Positions 21,388-33,134 of a stretch of DNA of 64,000 nt are shown here, in pieces. The translations under genes and the position numbers were made by a program. Each line of letters begins with the position of its first letter. Position 1 is the stretch's first letter. The stretch lies in NCBI RefSeq assembly GCF_035222485.1, contig NC_085922.1:945001-1009000 (forward strand). The letters are read 5' to 3'. The notes beneath the pieces are model-generated. The model ran no database searches and was not told the DNA's origin. It was given only the letters and a program-made list of their open reading frames with translations. This stretch comes from Podospora pseudoanserina (lineage: Eukaryota; Ascomycota; Sordariomycetes; Sordariales; Podosporaceae).

Positions 21388-23008
21388 TTAGAAGTGTGGT
21401 ATCATCTGAATCCATGACGGTGTGTAGTAAACTCCCAGTGGTACGGCTCTCAGACTGACGAAGGATTCCACCACAATATACAGCCGAGCCCCAGTCAAAC
21501 ACAGAATTCCCGCACCTAAAGTACCATATAGCAACACTTCCAGGACGAGCATTACCATGACCAGCAGCTTGTCACGAACGTCGTTTCGAACTGTGATGTT
21601 CTCGAACGCTTCAAAAAGCTGTCCCACGGCGGTCATAAGAAGCTGCCCAGCAATGCATGCCGGCATTGTGAGAACCATGGCGAGTGAAGAAACCTTCCAT
21701 AATAGAGCCTCGATCTGAGTTGGAAAGATAAAGTCCCAAGCCAGCAAGTGGATGCTGCCATAAATCGCCGGTACAAGTGTCAGCACGAGAAACAGATACA
21801 CCCTTCCTTTGAGGTGTTCCAAAAGGTGGGAGAAGGTGTAATCGTGAGAGCCTCCCTTATGATCCTGCTCAAGACTGCGCAAAGCAGAGCTAGAAAAGTT
21901 CGCAAGATTGCCGTGGCTTTGTACACATGCCCAAGCCGGGCATCAGCGCTCAAGAGGTCAACATTAGGATGCTCAAGTTTGCGAGACCCTCTGATATCAA
22001 ATGGTTTCTGTACACATTAGTTAGAACGAAAGGTTTGAAACGCGGGTCGCTATGGGCAGGGAATCCATGATCGGCCTTACCTCGAACCAGAAAAAGTATA
22101 ACATGATAGCACACGCGACATGTACCATGGTGTGCAGCTCCAGGAGACTTATAGGCAAGCCGTATGCCTTGCGGGATACACACTCAATGACCATCCAGCT
22201 GACCTGTACAATGACCAACAGCTTTTGCAGCACGTCGGCTTTTGTTTGGTCCAAGATGGTGGATCTTGGTATTCTGAAGGGTTTGATATCCTTCTGGGCT
22301 AGAAGCAGCGCGCCATGATGGGACAAGATGACTGTCTTTCCGTCCAGTTCAGCTTCGATCCCTCCCATCAAAACATAAAACCCATATTTCAGGTCGAAAA
22401 TGCACTGGGAGGTCCGTTAGTATGAGATGAGACACCGGACATGGTAGATTAATACTCACATTATCATTAATGGTGCTTGGGCTGGAGCTCTCATGACTCC
22501 CAATCTTCTCAATGTCGCCTGTGCTTCTCGTGACATTTTGCTTGAGCATCTTATTCACGACTTTGTGAAAAGTTCCGAGTTGGGGTGGTCCGCTGATTTG
22601 AAGCTGTTGTTTCTCCTCAAGGCTCAAGGCGGCAGCCAACTTCTTGGCTTTCCACCACTGCGCAGACGCGTAAAACAAAACGAGTTCGGGGAATAAAAGG
22701 GTAATAAACATCCACTTGATCCTCTTAGCCACAAGCTGAACGTTTGTGATGCCTCGCTCGGGGATGTTGAGGTGGAGAGCCGTGTAGACACAGGCGAAAA
22801 GCGTCAGCAAACAGCTCCACAAAATGCTGGTTGTGCCCCTCATGGTGGGTGCCGAGACCCAACCGGGTGCTTTCGTGTCATGGAGCAAGGAGGTGTTGTG
22901 CTTTATCTCGTGGATTTGATCGTACAATGTTTTTGCTGAATCTGATGCGGCCCCGAAGCTGGCTGGTAAGATGAGGGCAGCAAACCCAAAGAGAGGTTCT
23001 GGCTTCAT
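21388..23008 (-). CDS. Multi-pass membrane protein, uncharacterised fungal family
   Basis: Four exons fit by phase: 23008-22460, 22404-22081, 22007-21925 and 21874-21388, total 480 aa. Introns 1 (55 bp, GTGAGT...TACTAAC...CCCAG) and 2 (73 bp, GTAAGG...TCTAACTAATG...ACAG) have strong signals. Intron 3 (about 50 bp) is less certain. The N-terminus is a signal-like MKPEPLFGFAALILPASFGA. Hydrophobic segments include TTSILWSCLLTLFACVYTAL, WMFITLLFPELVLFYASA, LHTMVHVACAIMLYFFW, VYLFLVLTLVPAIYGSIHLL and LLVMVMLVLEVLLYGTLGAG. The CIFDLKYGFYVLMGGIEAEL patch after intron 1 is characteristic of a large ascomycete family without known function. It is probably a plasma-membrane or vacuolar protein. Confidence 0.8.
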
Positions 23009-23929
23009 GATCGCTTTATCTTTCCAAATATTGTGGCTAGGAAAATGGAACAATGAAGAGTTGGGAAATCCAAAGAGTAATGAGAGCATTTGAACTTACG
23101 TTCAAATACCCATATTCGAGTCTTCCAAAACGCTACTCTCGAAGCATCTCCTATTTGTGGACCTTGATTGATTTGAGTAATGGAAATGGGCGGCAATTGG
23201 TCGCGATGTCTCACATTTGGAGCGTTGAGCGAGTAGCGCCCAATGGCAATACAACACGGCCGATACTGCAGCCACGACCATTGCTGTCTGAAAGCCCAAC
23301 TGCGCATTCATCGACATTATTCCAATCTTGTCAAACCACGCTCAGTTGCCTCGAAAGCGGATTGGGCAAGCTGGAGCTCTACAAGAGGGTTGGACTGAGC
23401 ATGCCCAAGCGCAGGCGACGTGTCTGTCAGCGTAAAATGCGCGGCGACACTGCTCCTGCAAGCCGAGCTTTATGCAAGATGCTTTCTAAATTCTAGGTAT
23501 CTTATGTCTTGATACATGGGTACCTTAGGTAATGTGACAAAGTCAAGGTGAGCTGGACTCGGTGAAGAGCACACCAAAATGTTACTGACGGCGTAAGGTA
23601 CCTAAGTAAGGCAGTCAAGCCTCCAGCTATGGAGACCGACGGAATGGATGAATAGGTAATCCATGACTATCGTGAAGGGGATAGCTTGGTGAAAGACAAC
23701 GGTGTGACCAGATAACGAGCTATACCGTGACAAGCTTCCTTCTTGTTTCTCGATTCACACCAGGAGCAATGTGCCAGGTCCTTAGCATCGCACCTACCAA
23801 CTCAGAAGCTGCTCTGTTCCTACTCCACTAGGTAGCATGGCACCTTCCAGCAGCCAAATACACACATGAATACAATGTCTTAGGCAGACCTCTACTACAG
23901 CCAAAAGAACACCTACCCGCACCAAAGCA
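23009..23929. other. Intergenic between divergent genes
   Basis: About 920 bp between two start codons on opposite strands; it contains both promoters. Frames here are short and unsupported. GGTACCTTAGG/AAGGTACCTA motifs recur near 23520 and 23600. Confidence 0.4.
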
Positions 23930-24553
23930 ATGGCCTTCAACTGCATAATGGATGCCTCATCTTCTCAAAATAAGGCGTCAGAAGATAGTGCCGAGGCCTC
24001 TTCATCTAGAAACAAGGCCTTCGAAAACACATTCGAGGCCTATTCAATCGACTACGAGACCCCGCCAACTTCTCCCGATGCCTCCTCATCTTCAACGAAG
24101 GTCTCCTCCGTCGAACGTGACCTCAACGCCGAGTTCGACAGGCTCTTCTGCTCCAACTTCAAGACCGTCGAAACCGTATCCCAGCCGAAAAACGTCGAGC
24201 CCCCCGTCTACCCTGTCTGGGACCGCTTCTGCTTCCGAAAGCCCAACGTCGGTATGCAGCACGCTCAGCTCACCAAAGAGCTCCTCATGCGAGAATGCAC
24301 CGGCAAGCCCTTCCCTATGGTCGAACAGCATGGCCCTGATACGACCAGAGAGAGATTCGGGAACGAGGTATGGAACATTCACGACTTGATGCAGCAGAGC
24401 CGGGACATAAAAAACCCACCGGAGATGGTTGACGGGGTGGTGGATGAGCTCAACGCAAGGGGCCCGCCGCCGGGAGAGATGAGCAAGTTCTTGATCAAGA
24501 TGATGAAGGATGAGGCGCGCTATGTGGGAAAGAGGCTGTATGAGCAGGTCTGA
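23930..24553 (+). CDS. Hypothetical protein, 207 aa
   Basis: Intron-less frame from the ATG at 23930. The first 70 residues are Ser/Ala-rich with two similar repeats (ASSSQNKASEDSAE and ASSSRNKAFENTFE) and look disordered. The rest is a compact mixed segment (ERDLNAEFDRLFCSNFKTV, VYPVWDRFCFRKPNVGMQHA, FGNEVWNIHDLMQQ) with charged helices and a C-terminal MSKFLIKMMKDEARYVGKRL. C-rich third codon positions fit real coding sequence. There is no signal peptide, membrane segment or family I recognise. Confidence 0.65.
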   Translation: MAFNCIMDASSSQNKASEDSAEASSSRNKAFENTFEAYSIDYETPPTSPDASSSSTKVSSVERDLNAEFDRLFCSNFKTVETVSQPKNVEPPVYPVWDRFCFRKPNVGMQHAQLTKELLMRECTGKPFPMVEQHGPDTTRERFGNEVWNIHDLMQQSRDIKNPPEMVDGVVDELNARGPPPGEMSKFLIKMMKDEARYVGKRLYEQV

Positions 24554-25069
24554 GCTGTGAACGGGAGATTCTTGATGCTTTGGAGGGAAGCAAGCATATT
24601 TGCCAAACTAGGCTGGCGTGGAAGTTGTCTCGTTTTCCAACGATTTCAGCAATATTTTGGTCCTTTCACCAGGAAGCAGACTAGCATAATGAGGCGGAGG
24701 ACCATGGAACCAACTGATTATCATGTACATACCTTACTTATTCTGACCATTTCAAGACTGGAGTGCTCTCCGAGAGGAAAAGAGTCATCGAGCCAATCAT
24801 AGCTACTTATACCATTCCATGATGCCTCGATGTCTGTGCTACGTGATAGTCTGGACCACGGCAACACACCTAACCCACTAACACGAAGTTGCTCCCCTGT
24901 CCGCCCCGCTTACCACCGGTCTGGCGCGCCATAGCGTTCTCTTGGTTGTGGTAAGACATCTTGGCATCCCCCAACCGCGCCCAGCCAAAACAACGTTCAC
25001 CCGTCATCCCCAAGCATTATCACCGCCATCTCCATTCCCCGCCCCCATTGACCCCTCCAGCCCCGCGAC
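24554..25069. other. Intergenic
   Basis: 3' region of the preceding gene and promoter of the next. No gene is seen. Confidence 0.45.
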
Positions 25070-25859
25070 ATGCAGTTGACCAAGTCCCGACAACGAAAAC
25101 TCCAGAACAAACTACACAGATCCCTCCCCATTGAGGGGAGCCGCGAGTCAGAACTGTTTGTTCTCCCTTCCCTGTGTCCTTGTCCTCCATCTCCAAACTT
25201 CCCCACTAACAAACTGTCTCTTCTTTACCAGATGGGTCCGAAACACCAACTCCCCGCTCCTCCGCCTCCCCCCTGAACTCCGAAATCGCATCTACGAGCT
25301 CGTGCTATCCGTCGGCCAGATCCAAGTTATATTCAAAAAGTATCAGTTCAGGGCTATCAGCAACGGCGAGAATAGTAACAACACTCATCGACCGCTGTAC
25401 GATGTTGTTCCTGGGGGTTTCGGGTGCATGGTATTTGGGCGGGAGGAGAACCCCTGGCCTACGGCTCACCTTAAGCCAGTGGGACCCGGGCAGAGGATTC
25501 CGGCGGCGTATCAAAACTGGAAAAGAGGCATGACGCTGCTGTCACCGGTTTGTCGGCAGCTGTACCATGAGACGGTGCTGTTGCCGTACAGGTTGAATGC
25601 CTGGTCGTTTCATACCATTGCGGTGATGGACAGGTTTCTGATTAAGGAGAGGAGGCTGCCTAAGAGTCATAGGGGGGCGATTAGGGTGTTGTATAGTCAA
25701 TGTGTTTTGACCGCGGCGGTAGAGAAGAAACTTGGTGGGTTGGAGATGGTGCTGTTGGATGGGGGGGCGAGGATGGTGAAGAGGGTTGTGGAGGTGGACA
25801 AGGATCATGGAGACAAGAGGGTTGTTTACTGGGATATTGAGAAGGGGTGGTGGAAGTGA
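25070..25859 (+). CDS. F-box-like protein of the LPPELRNRIYE type
   Basis: Exon 2 is 25232-25859, after a strong acceptor (CTAAC ... TTTACCAG at 25231). A short exon 1 from the ATG at 25070 to about 25174 (donor GTGTCC, weak) gives the correct phase; other donors are possible. The start of exon 2 encodes NSPLLRLPPELRNRIYELVL, the signature of a very large fungal family of F-box-like proteins. Next come PVCRQLYHETVLLPYRLNAW and a helix-rich C-terminus with SHRGAIRVLYSQ. F-box-like domains recruit substrates to SCF ubiquitin ligases, but for this family the role is unproven. Total about 243 aa. The motif is solid; the first exon is tentative. Confidence 0.75.
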
Positions 25860-28800
25860 TATTAAGGGGTGGGGGTTATGGCATTGTTTGGCGAGGTGGG
25901 TGTTTGGCGCTGGGAAATTATGTGTTCTGCAATAAAACATGTACAACCGAGTCGTTTTTGGAGGCGGACATCAAGCTTCACTTTTCATCGCATACGCTCT
26001 CCCATAGTTCATTAATACATCTTCTCATAGCCCAAAACAACCGTGAGCTGGCTTCATTAGTGCAATAGCACGATGTTATCACATACTGTCTGTTTCACGA
26101 CTCAGAAAGGACCACAGCGCGGAAATTACAATAGCACAAGGTGAGGGATTGGATAATGTAGAGGGCACAAAAACTGGGCCAGGTTGATTTGCGGATAGTC
26201 CTCTTGGCTCCTTCCCTCCCGTCCGTTCTACCAGTTACGCAGATAGCCGGCGCTCCGCAGACTTACCTCCTACTGTGAACAAGTTTTCAGGGTTCACACA
26301 CCCGGCAGCCCTGATCTGTGTCATGATGGTTCCAGCATGCGAAACTGGAACGTTCTTTTGCTCTCCAATCATGGGCCGTGATCTGGCCATCGCGGTAAGG
26401 AGGCTTGAACGCGACCGGTCAAGTGAGCATCCGGTCCACGAAGAATGGCACCCAGAAGACTCGATCCCCGCCTCTGACGCCATACTCGAGCCATCTGAGC
26501 AGTGCGCCTTTCTATATTACCTTCCCCGCGCCTAGGCTTGAGCCTGCTCAGGTCCCCGCCCCTGACCGGGCCTGGGCACTGACGTGCTCACATGGAGTCC
26601 TCGTACTTTCCTTCTCTCCTGGGGAAAGACCCCGGAAAATCTAGTTCCCCTGGCAGGGCTCAGTCACCTGACGTCCCATCGTAATTTTCCTAGTATATCC
26701 CTTGATCTCTGAGAATTCTTCAACTCATAACCTTTTCTTCCTCTCATCACCACTCTCTTCTGGTCAACGCAGTCCGCATCGCCCTCGGGCAACGGATGAA
26801 GGTCAGCCTTCCTCTCTTCGTCCTCATCTTCACCGTGTCACCAATCCCAGAGCCTGCTGGCGCATCGTTCCTCGCAGACCTTGGTCCACGCCAACTGCAC
26901 TGTATCCAAGCCGATGTTCTCTTGTCTGGCGCGTTCGACCCCGCAAGATCGGTGAGTCTGTCCCACCCACTCTTGTCCTCATCTCCAACCATGACAGATT
27001 GGTTTGCTGACCACATTCTCCTCCTTACGATGATGGGCAGCGTCAGACCTATTGACTATCTTTTAAGGCCTATTAACTATCTTTTACCCTCATGGAGGGA
27101 TCCTGTCGAGCTCTCATGCCCATCATCTTGGTCACAGGTCCGAGGGCGTGGACTCCCTCTCGAGCCAGTTTGGTGCGATGAGTCTTCCGCCTAGCAACGG
27201 CCACGAAGCCTCCAATATGTCACAGATCCAGCAGCATGGATACATGACCGGCCAGGAGCAACCTGTCGCTTACCAGGACTACTCGTCCAGGGCGGGTTTC
27301 CCCAGACAGCGCGAACGTCCTCATGGTCCAGAAGCGGGTAAACTCGTCGAGGAACCCAGGCGTCCATCGGCCGTTTCTCTCGCCAGGACATGACAACAAG
27401 GTTTGTTCTCCCAATCAGCCCACAACATGGCCTTTGTGCTAACATTTCGGTGAAACAGAGAAAGAGGCGGACATCACTGCCCACGGCTCCATCAGCCCAC
27501 CTGCCCAAGGCCCTCTCGACGGCTCTCACATCACTGCCCACGACTCCCACCGCGGAGAAGCCCTGGGCGTTCTCAAGGTTAATCCTGCCATTCCAAGGCT
27601 TCGTCGGCGGCGTTTACCCCGCCCACGCACGTCGAGTCGATTGAGCAGTGTCTGGATGGGGTGGAGCAGAGGATTGATGCAATGCACTTACGCAAATCTC
27701 GGCCGAGCAGATCAAAGGGTGGTGTTCAAGAGTTACATGCAGCTCACGGCTGGCGGAGAGCTCTGGTGAGCTTGGAGGGAGGAGCACGTGCTCGAGTATT
27801 TCTATGGGCAAGGTATTCTGCTTGGGTTGGTGGCTATCTTTGATCAGACAATATCATCAGTTTAATTACATGCTTCAAATCAACTCTGTGGCTTCGTCAG
27901 CTAAATAGAACCTGTGTCCGCCACTGTTTCCACCTGTATCGAGTGCTCTTAACCTGTTAATCAACCCTGACCATAACATCTTTGAGCAAGAGGTCTACGA
28001 GTCCCGGCTCGGCTGGGATTGGTTTTGCGCAGAATCTCTCGACCGTGTTCTGATCTCAAGTACATTTTTACACATCAATCCCACGTCAAATAGCCTTTCA
28101 AGAGTTTTCGGCTCCCTTCCTCGACTCTTCCACACACGGCAATCCTTTGAACTGCCAATGCTGGCTCTTGTGGTAGAAGCGGCCCAGGCTACTCTGGGAT
28201 TTGAGCGTGTAGGATGCGTGTTGACCCTGGCAATGATGTGACGGAAACATATCAGTTGGTGGTCTTATTTCTTACAAGACATACGTTCTCCGTCGATACC
28301 CATCATCAACTCATCCCTGAACAGTTCGCCACTTGCAAGTTTGTTTTGTCGAGTCACTTTCGGCTGGTCTTGGTGCCATACTTACATGTTTGCGTCATGG
28401 AATAAAGACGTGACTAGGGAGGTCACACCAGATCAGCGTTGTCCGTTTCATCCCCATCGAGGGTGATTTATATGTGAGTAGGTATTTTGAGCGGAAATGA
28501 CTTGGTCATGAACCCTTCCATCTTCTGATTTTGCCTCAAAGGCTGTCGTGTGCTATGATGATCGGTCTGACGTCTAGATCTTCTCGGCTTGACGCTGTGG
28601 TATCATGCTCCCAAATCGTGGCTGTTTCTGCTCGTACATGACTGGACTGCTGTTACCTTGTCCTGTCTATTGTTGGCCGGCAATGAGTCAAAATACAGGG
28701 CACGTTATATTGCGGGAAGCTGGAGCTGAATGATGTGATATTCGTAGATTCGTATATAGACGAACATTGTGTCGACATCTCCCAGAGGGTCTGAAGTTTG

Positions 28801-29731
28801 CGACCGGTTTCTTCCAACCGAGACAGAATCAAGGCTACAGCAGCGACAAAGCTCCGCCACAAACGCCTGGTAAGCCCGAGTGGAGGTAGACTCCTTCAAG
28901 GCCAGGAAAGCTACCCTGGAATACCATTCCTTGGTCAGACAATAGTGAGCTGCCAGTTGCTAGCACCACGCAAGCAAACAGCGCCTCCCTGTCATAACTC
29001 ACCACCCCGATCCACCACGACAACCCAGTGAAAACCAAGCCAACAACCACATTCCACCTCCCAGTTCTTCCCCACCTAGCCCACAGCTGTCTGGTCCAAA
29101 CGCATCCATAAGTACTTTGGTCCCTTCCCGTCCTTTTCCCTGGGATTCTCCAGTTGAGCCACCAAACCAACTCACCACCCCCTGTCGTTGTCTCCGACTA
29201 TCAAAGCGCAGGCAGGCCCCCTGTTCTTTCTTTTGAGTCTGTTTCCAAACGCCCTCAGTCCCATCCCAGCCCTGAAAACGGATCACCAGCGCCAGCCCAC
29301 CACCCTCCTCAACAACCTCTGGGACGCGCTCATAGCCCCCAACGCCGCCTCCTCCCGCTTATTCCTTTTCCGGCTTCCACTCCCTGCTTGAAGAGTTGGG
29401 TGTCTGGTCGTACGCCTGCGATCTCACAACTTGGGTGTTGAAGGTTTTTGTTTCGGGGTAAGTGAAATTTGTCAGGTAATCGTGTCTGTTGTGCGTGTGA
29501 GATTGTGTATTCTTCATCAAAGGGGTAGGGGAGTTGGGTTGTTATTAAGGTCGAGAACAAAAAGAGTTGCTGAGTCTTCAGTAGCCTTGACACGGGTATT
29601 TCCCTTCCCCGTGCCAGGATGATTAGCGCTCGCTTCCCGCTCGCTTCGCCGCGGTGGGAGGGGGCTGGTGACGCTGCTGCGTGGGCGGTGGCGGTAGGGG
29701 TTTCGAGGGGGAAGGGGGGGGGGGAAGGAGG
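25860..29731. other. Long gene-poor stretch with coding debris
   Basis: No intact gene is supported in 3.9 kb. Fragments with protein-like character lie at about 27145-27290 on the plus strand (SLSSQFGAMSLPPSNGHEAS and following) and about 27620-27840 (HVESIEQCLDGVEQRIDAM, SYMQLTAGGELW in shifting frames). They may belong to one decayed gene. The remnant at 27291-27387 lies between them. An interrupted repeat, CTATTGACTATCTTTTA, occurs twice near 27050-27090. A G-run (GGGGGGGGGGG) lies near 29715. Confidence 0.4.
27291..27387 (-). pseudogene. Decayed copy of part of the 98-aa gene
   Basis: About 97 bp align with 13711-13818 in the same orientation. They are roughly 80-85% identical by eye with a gap of about 10 bp, and share GGCGGGTTTCC and GCGAACGTCCTCATGG. 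Conceptually it gives RFWTMRTFALSGETR against RFWAMRTFAPSAETR in the gene at 13619-13983. The gap changes the frame, and neither the start nor the end of the gene is present. Confidence 0.7.
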
Positions 29732-30344
29732 ATGCGGTTTGAGGAGGTGAGTTTCTCTTGTCAGGGCTGTTGTCAAAGGGGACACAGATACCGGGTGGTT
29801 CAGCTTGTGTTGTGATCTGCGAGAGGAGACGTCTCGGTCAGGTGAATGGCCATTCTCCCAGCAACTGAGCCTCTTCGTTGGGGGAGAGCAAACAAATAGA
29901 TGCGGTGGTGCCTTGGACTTGGTTGTTAACACTAGTTGATGACAGGCAATCAAGCTGCTCATCGCCGCCAGGGTCAAGGAATTAGAGGGGAGGGTCCCGT
30001 CGCGTCGGGTCTCCTTCGCCGGGAGGGACGGCGAGAACATCTGGCACGATTTCGACAACCGGGAGGAGGCTCTGGCCGGTGATATGCGTGAGTTGAAGTT
30101 GGTCGAGGACGCCATGGATGTTGATAAGGAGAACAATTCTTGTTTCGTGGTGCGGGACAGGGCGCCGGTGAAGTCGCGTGAACGCGGGGTTGAGAAGATG
30201 GAGGGTATAGTACTGGCGCCCAAAGCGGCATCAAAGCCACGCAAGCACGAGATACAGCGACAGATCTTGTCGGCATATCATGACAGCACAGCTGCGTTTT
30301 GCTGGGACGATAAGGAGTTGTGGGATGAGAGGTTTAGGCGGTGA
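29732..30344 (+). CDS. Small charged hypothetical protein
   Basis: Proposed structure: exon 1 29732-29746 (MRFEE), a 199-bp intron (GTGAGT...TTAAC...GATGACAG) and exon 2 29946-30344, giving 137 aa. The joined frame reads MRFEEAIKLLIAARVKELEG and continues with SFAGRDGENIWHDFDNREEA, VEDAMDVDKENNSCFVVRD and a C-terminal ILSAYHDSTAAFCWDDKELW. It is hydrophilic, probably cytoplasmic or nuclear, of unknown family. Exon 2 has good coding character. The 5-codon first exon rests only on the strong donor and correct phase, and an upstream start is possible. Confidence 0.5.
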
Positions 30345-30486
30345 TCTTTGGCGATATAGAAATGAGTCACCGAGGGTCCGTCTCTGGAAGAAAAGCTCGG
30401 ACTGTGAATACGAGACATTGACCCTAATTTGTAGTCTGTTTCCTTACTCGTTTATCTTTGATGTTCCCACCCAAGAACATCCCCCT

Positions 30487-31356
30487 CTACCTCCTCTCTG
30501 GCCACTCTATCTCCCCAATCCCACACCCCCTCTCAACACAAGCACTAACAGTATGACAATATCTCACCTTCCCCCCCTCCACCCTAAAAAGATGGCTATC
30601 TGGCATCGGCGCCTGTCCCTGCGTCCTATCCAACCCAGGAAACCCCATAAAAACATCCACCGCTCCCATCTCCTCATCAACCACATACCGTCTATACGGC
30701 ACCTTGATCCCCCCCGGCATAACATGGATACAATCCTCCCCCTTCTTCGTCCCCCTAGCCGGCAATCCCCCCTCCAACCGATAGCAAGGCTCAGCATGCC
30801 ACGGTACATCCCCCCTCCCCACATCCCCAAACCGATCAAAATACCAATCCCCCAGCTTCTGTATCTGTTCCCTCGATTCCCGCGCCGCCAGCGGAATAAC
30901 ATCCCACTTCTCCCCTTTATTCAGATCCAACGTCCCAGTCGCGTTAAAAAGCCAGTCCCCCTCGTCTGTAACCACCGATTCAATCAGGCTTATTCCCGTG
31001 ACCGCTAGATTATCGGGTGTAGCCTGCCAGATAATCCGCGTGTGCAAAACATACGGATGTTCCTGCGTAGCGGCAATGATCTCAGTGACGGAAGCGCACT
31101 GTTCGACATCGTGGATCGACCTGTGGAAGTCGGGATTGATGGGCACGGCGAGGGAGGAGTGGGAGAGGTCGCCGAGGACGGCGTTGTTTTCGATGTAGAG
31201 GAAGTTGGGGGCGGATCGGCCGAGGGTGGAGATGAAGGAGTGGTTTCCTACAGTTTGGGCTTCCACGTAGGCAGCGGTGAGGGCTTTCAGGAGGGAGCGC
31301 GGGCAGGAGGCGCGGGCTCCTACTAGGAGGAGGGTTAGTGGGAGGAGGGACTTCAT
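30487..31356 (-). CDS. Secreted protein of the DUF8021 type
   Basis: 289 aa in one exon. The ATG at 31356 was chosen because it opens with a clear signal peptide (MKSLLPLTLLLVGARASC), although the frame is open further upstream. Features: a helical start (LLKALTAAYVEAQTVG), PNFLYIENNAVLGDLS, HSIHD-like FHRSIHDVEQCASVTEII, a central ESVVTDEGDWLFNATGTLDL, conserved cysteines and YRLEGGLPARGTKKGEDC near the middle, and a C-terminal CHTVSACVERGCG. This layout fits the uncharacterised fungal secreted family DUF8021. The family name is from memory of motif layout and should be confirmed. It converges on the small gene ending at 30344. Confidence 0.8.
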   Translation of the reverse strand: MKSLLPLTLLLVGARASCPRSLLKALTAAYVEAQTVGNHSFISTLGRSAPNFLYIENNAVLGDLSHSSLAVPINPDFHRSIHDVEQCASVTEIIAATQEHPYVLHTRIIWQATPDNLAVTGISLIESVVTDEGDWLFNATGTLDLNKGEKWDVIPLAARESREQIQKLGDWYFDRFGDVGRGDVPWHAEPCYRLEGGLPARGTKKGEDCIHVMPGGIKVPYRRYVVDEEMGAVDVFMGFPGLDRTQGQAPMPDSHLFRVEGGKVRYCHTVSACVERGCGIGEIEWPERR

Positions 31357-33134
31357 CGTGGTGGTGAGGAGGTTGGGTGGTGGAGGGTGAGGATTTTGGG
31401 GCGAAAGAGATGTTGGGGGGGATATACATACTGCCATCATAACCGGCGGTGTCACATCTGTCACCGAGTTGACACGCTTCGATTTCCAATGGTCATGGCT
31501 ACGAGTCGCCTAGTACTGTTTGGCATTGAGTGTTGGATGTCGTCGTTCAACGGCTAAACAAGTTGGGGGAAAGTGTGATTGGGTGGTTCCCCTCAGCAAT
31601 TACACGCGGGAAGGACCGAGTGTGTACCTGCATTCGACGGGTGCCACTTTTATTTCCAGTCACAATCCTCGGGTCAGACTTGAGTCTTCGTGCTCCATGC
31701 CATACTTCCCTCAGTCTTGTCAATGTCAATGTCACAATATTTATCACGGCAGCTCAACGACTACAGACTGGCTTTCCCAAATAGTGACTTTTGAAGAAAT
31801 ATGAAAACTAGCTGTGGCTGTTGTACATGATAGAGAAAAAGAATCAAAACCAGCTATGGCTATTGTACAAGAATAGTTACAGGAGATAAGAGATACAATG
31901 CCTCACAATTGCACTGAAGAGGATTTCACTATTTACAACACATCCGGCACGCCTAACCTGGCCCAATCTTCCTCCAAGCCCACATTCTTTTCCTCGCTCC
32001 GGCTGGTGGCCACCTGTGCCAATCTCCCTCCCTCTGTCCCTCCCTACCACCCCACCACCAAAGCCCCTCATGGGCTTGTTGTCTCCGTGCGACATCTTTC
32101 CGTCGTTCTCGTCGGCCTGGTTGTTGTGGTTGTTGTTGGTGTTTAATGTTTGGGACACGTTGAATCGGTTTGTCGAAGAACATTATGCAGCGAAAGGGAC
32201 TCTTACCCCTCCACCTTCGCTCATGATTCCCATTCAACCAACCTGCCTGCCCAGCGACCCTCTCAAGCCGAGATATGTCAAGGATGGCGGAACACTCATC
32301 CGTCTCTGGAAGATTGATGGTGATCCAGGGTTTCATGGGAAAGTTGTACACCTTGCCGTAGCTGCCGTCTCCTCAGCGAAACACGTGCTAAGTGTTGGGT
32401 GCGTCGGGCTTCTGGCGGACGGCTTGAAAGCAGATCGCCGCTACCTGGGTAACCGGGCGACAGATTTTAGAATCCGGATCAGGTGCCCTGTAGAGATATA
32501 TACCACCTGGCCTACCCTGTGAGTAGGATGTCCTTTTGGTTCCACATACCCAAACGCACATCGACTCTATGATATCCCGTGAGTTTTGGAACCCGTCGAA
32601 GAAGGGCTGGCTCTTGTTTTGCGAACTTTCGTGGCGTCATGTTGCGAGCGAGTGACAAAAGGCTTGACATTGTTGTTGGAACGCTGGTAGATAGATCTGG
32701 TTAGGAAGAAGGTCATAGAACCAGCCTTGTCGTGTGTACGCCGCTCAAGCTAGCGGGAGTCTCTTCGATTCGTTCCGAAGCGACCTCGACAATCAACGAT
32801 TGCTTGGATGGCCGGGGCACTATGGGGTCTTGCGCTCGCTCGAGGGAGGCATCTGCAGGCGACGAGAAGCCGGGTCGCCTGACTATGGTCACCAGGTCTC
32901 CGCTCGCAAACGACGACAAGACATCGCAGCTCGCTGCTGGACGAGACGAGAGACCAAAAGCCAGGAGGCGGAATTGATGATTTTGCCTGGCTCTGTCAAG
33001 ACCAGCGTTCGGAAGCGCACTCGCTGATTCTTCACATCCAGCCTGGTTGTACGTGGCAGGGCTGTTGTTGTGGCGAGCCAACGCGTTGGCTGGCTGTTGG
33101 GGCCGTTATAAACTTGGCCCGTCAAGTTATCACG
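31357..33134. other. No supported gene
   Basis: Promoter side of the secreted gene at first. The frames at 32016-32522 (plus) and 32713-33081 (minus) have no recognisable domain. Low-complexity GTTGTTGTGG occurs near 32118. Confidence 0.35.

Noticed and set aside
29330-30244. 304-codon minus-strand frame
   Set aside because: Ser/Pro/Thr-rich composition typical of an antisense shadow; the plus-strand frame at 29946-30344 has better coding character and splice support.
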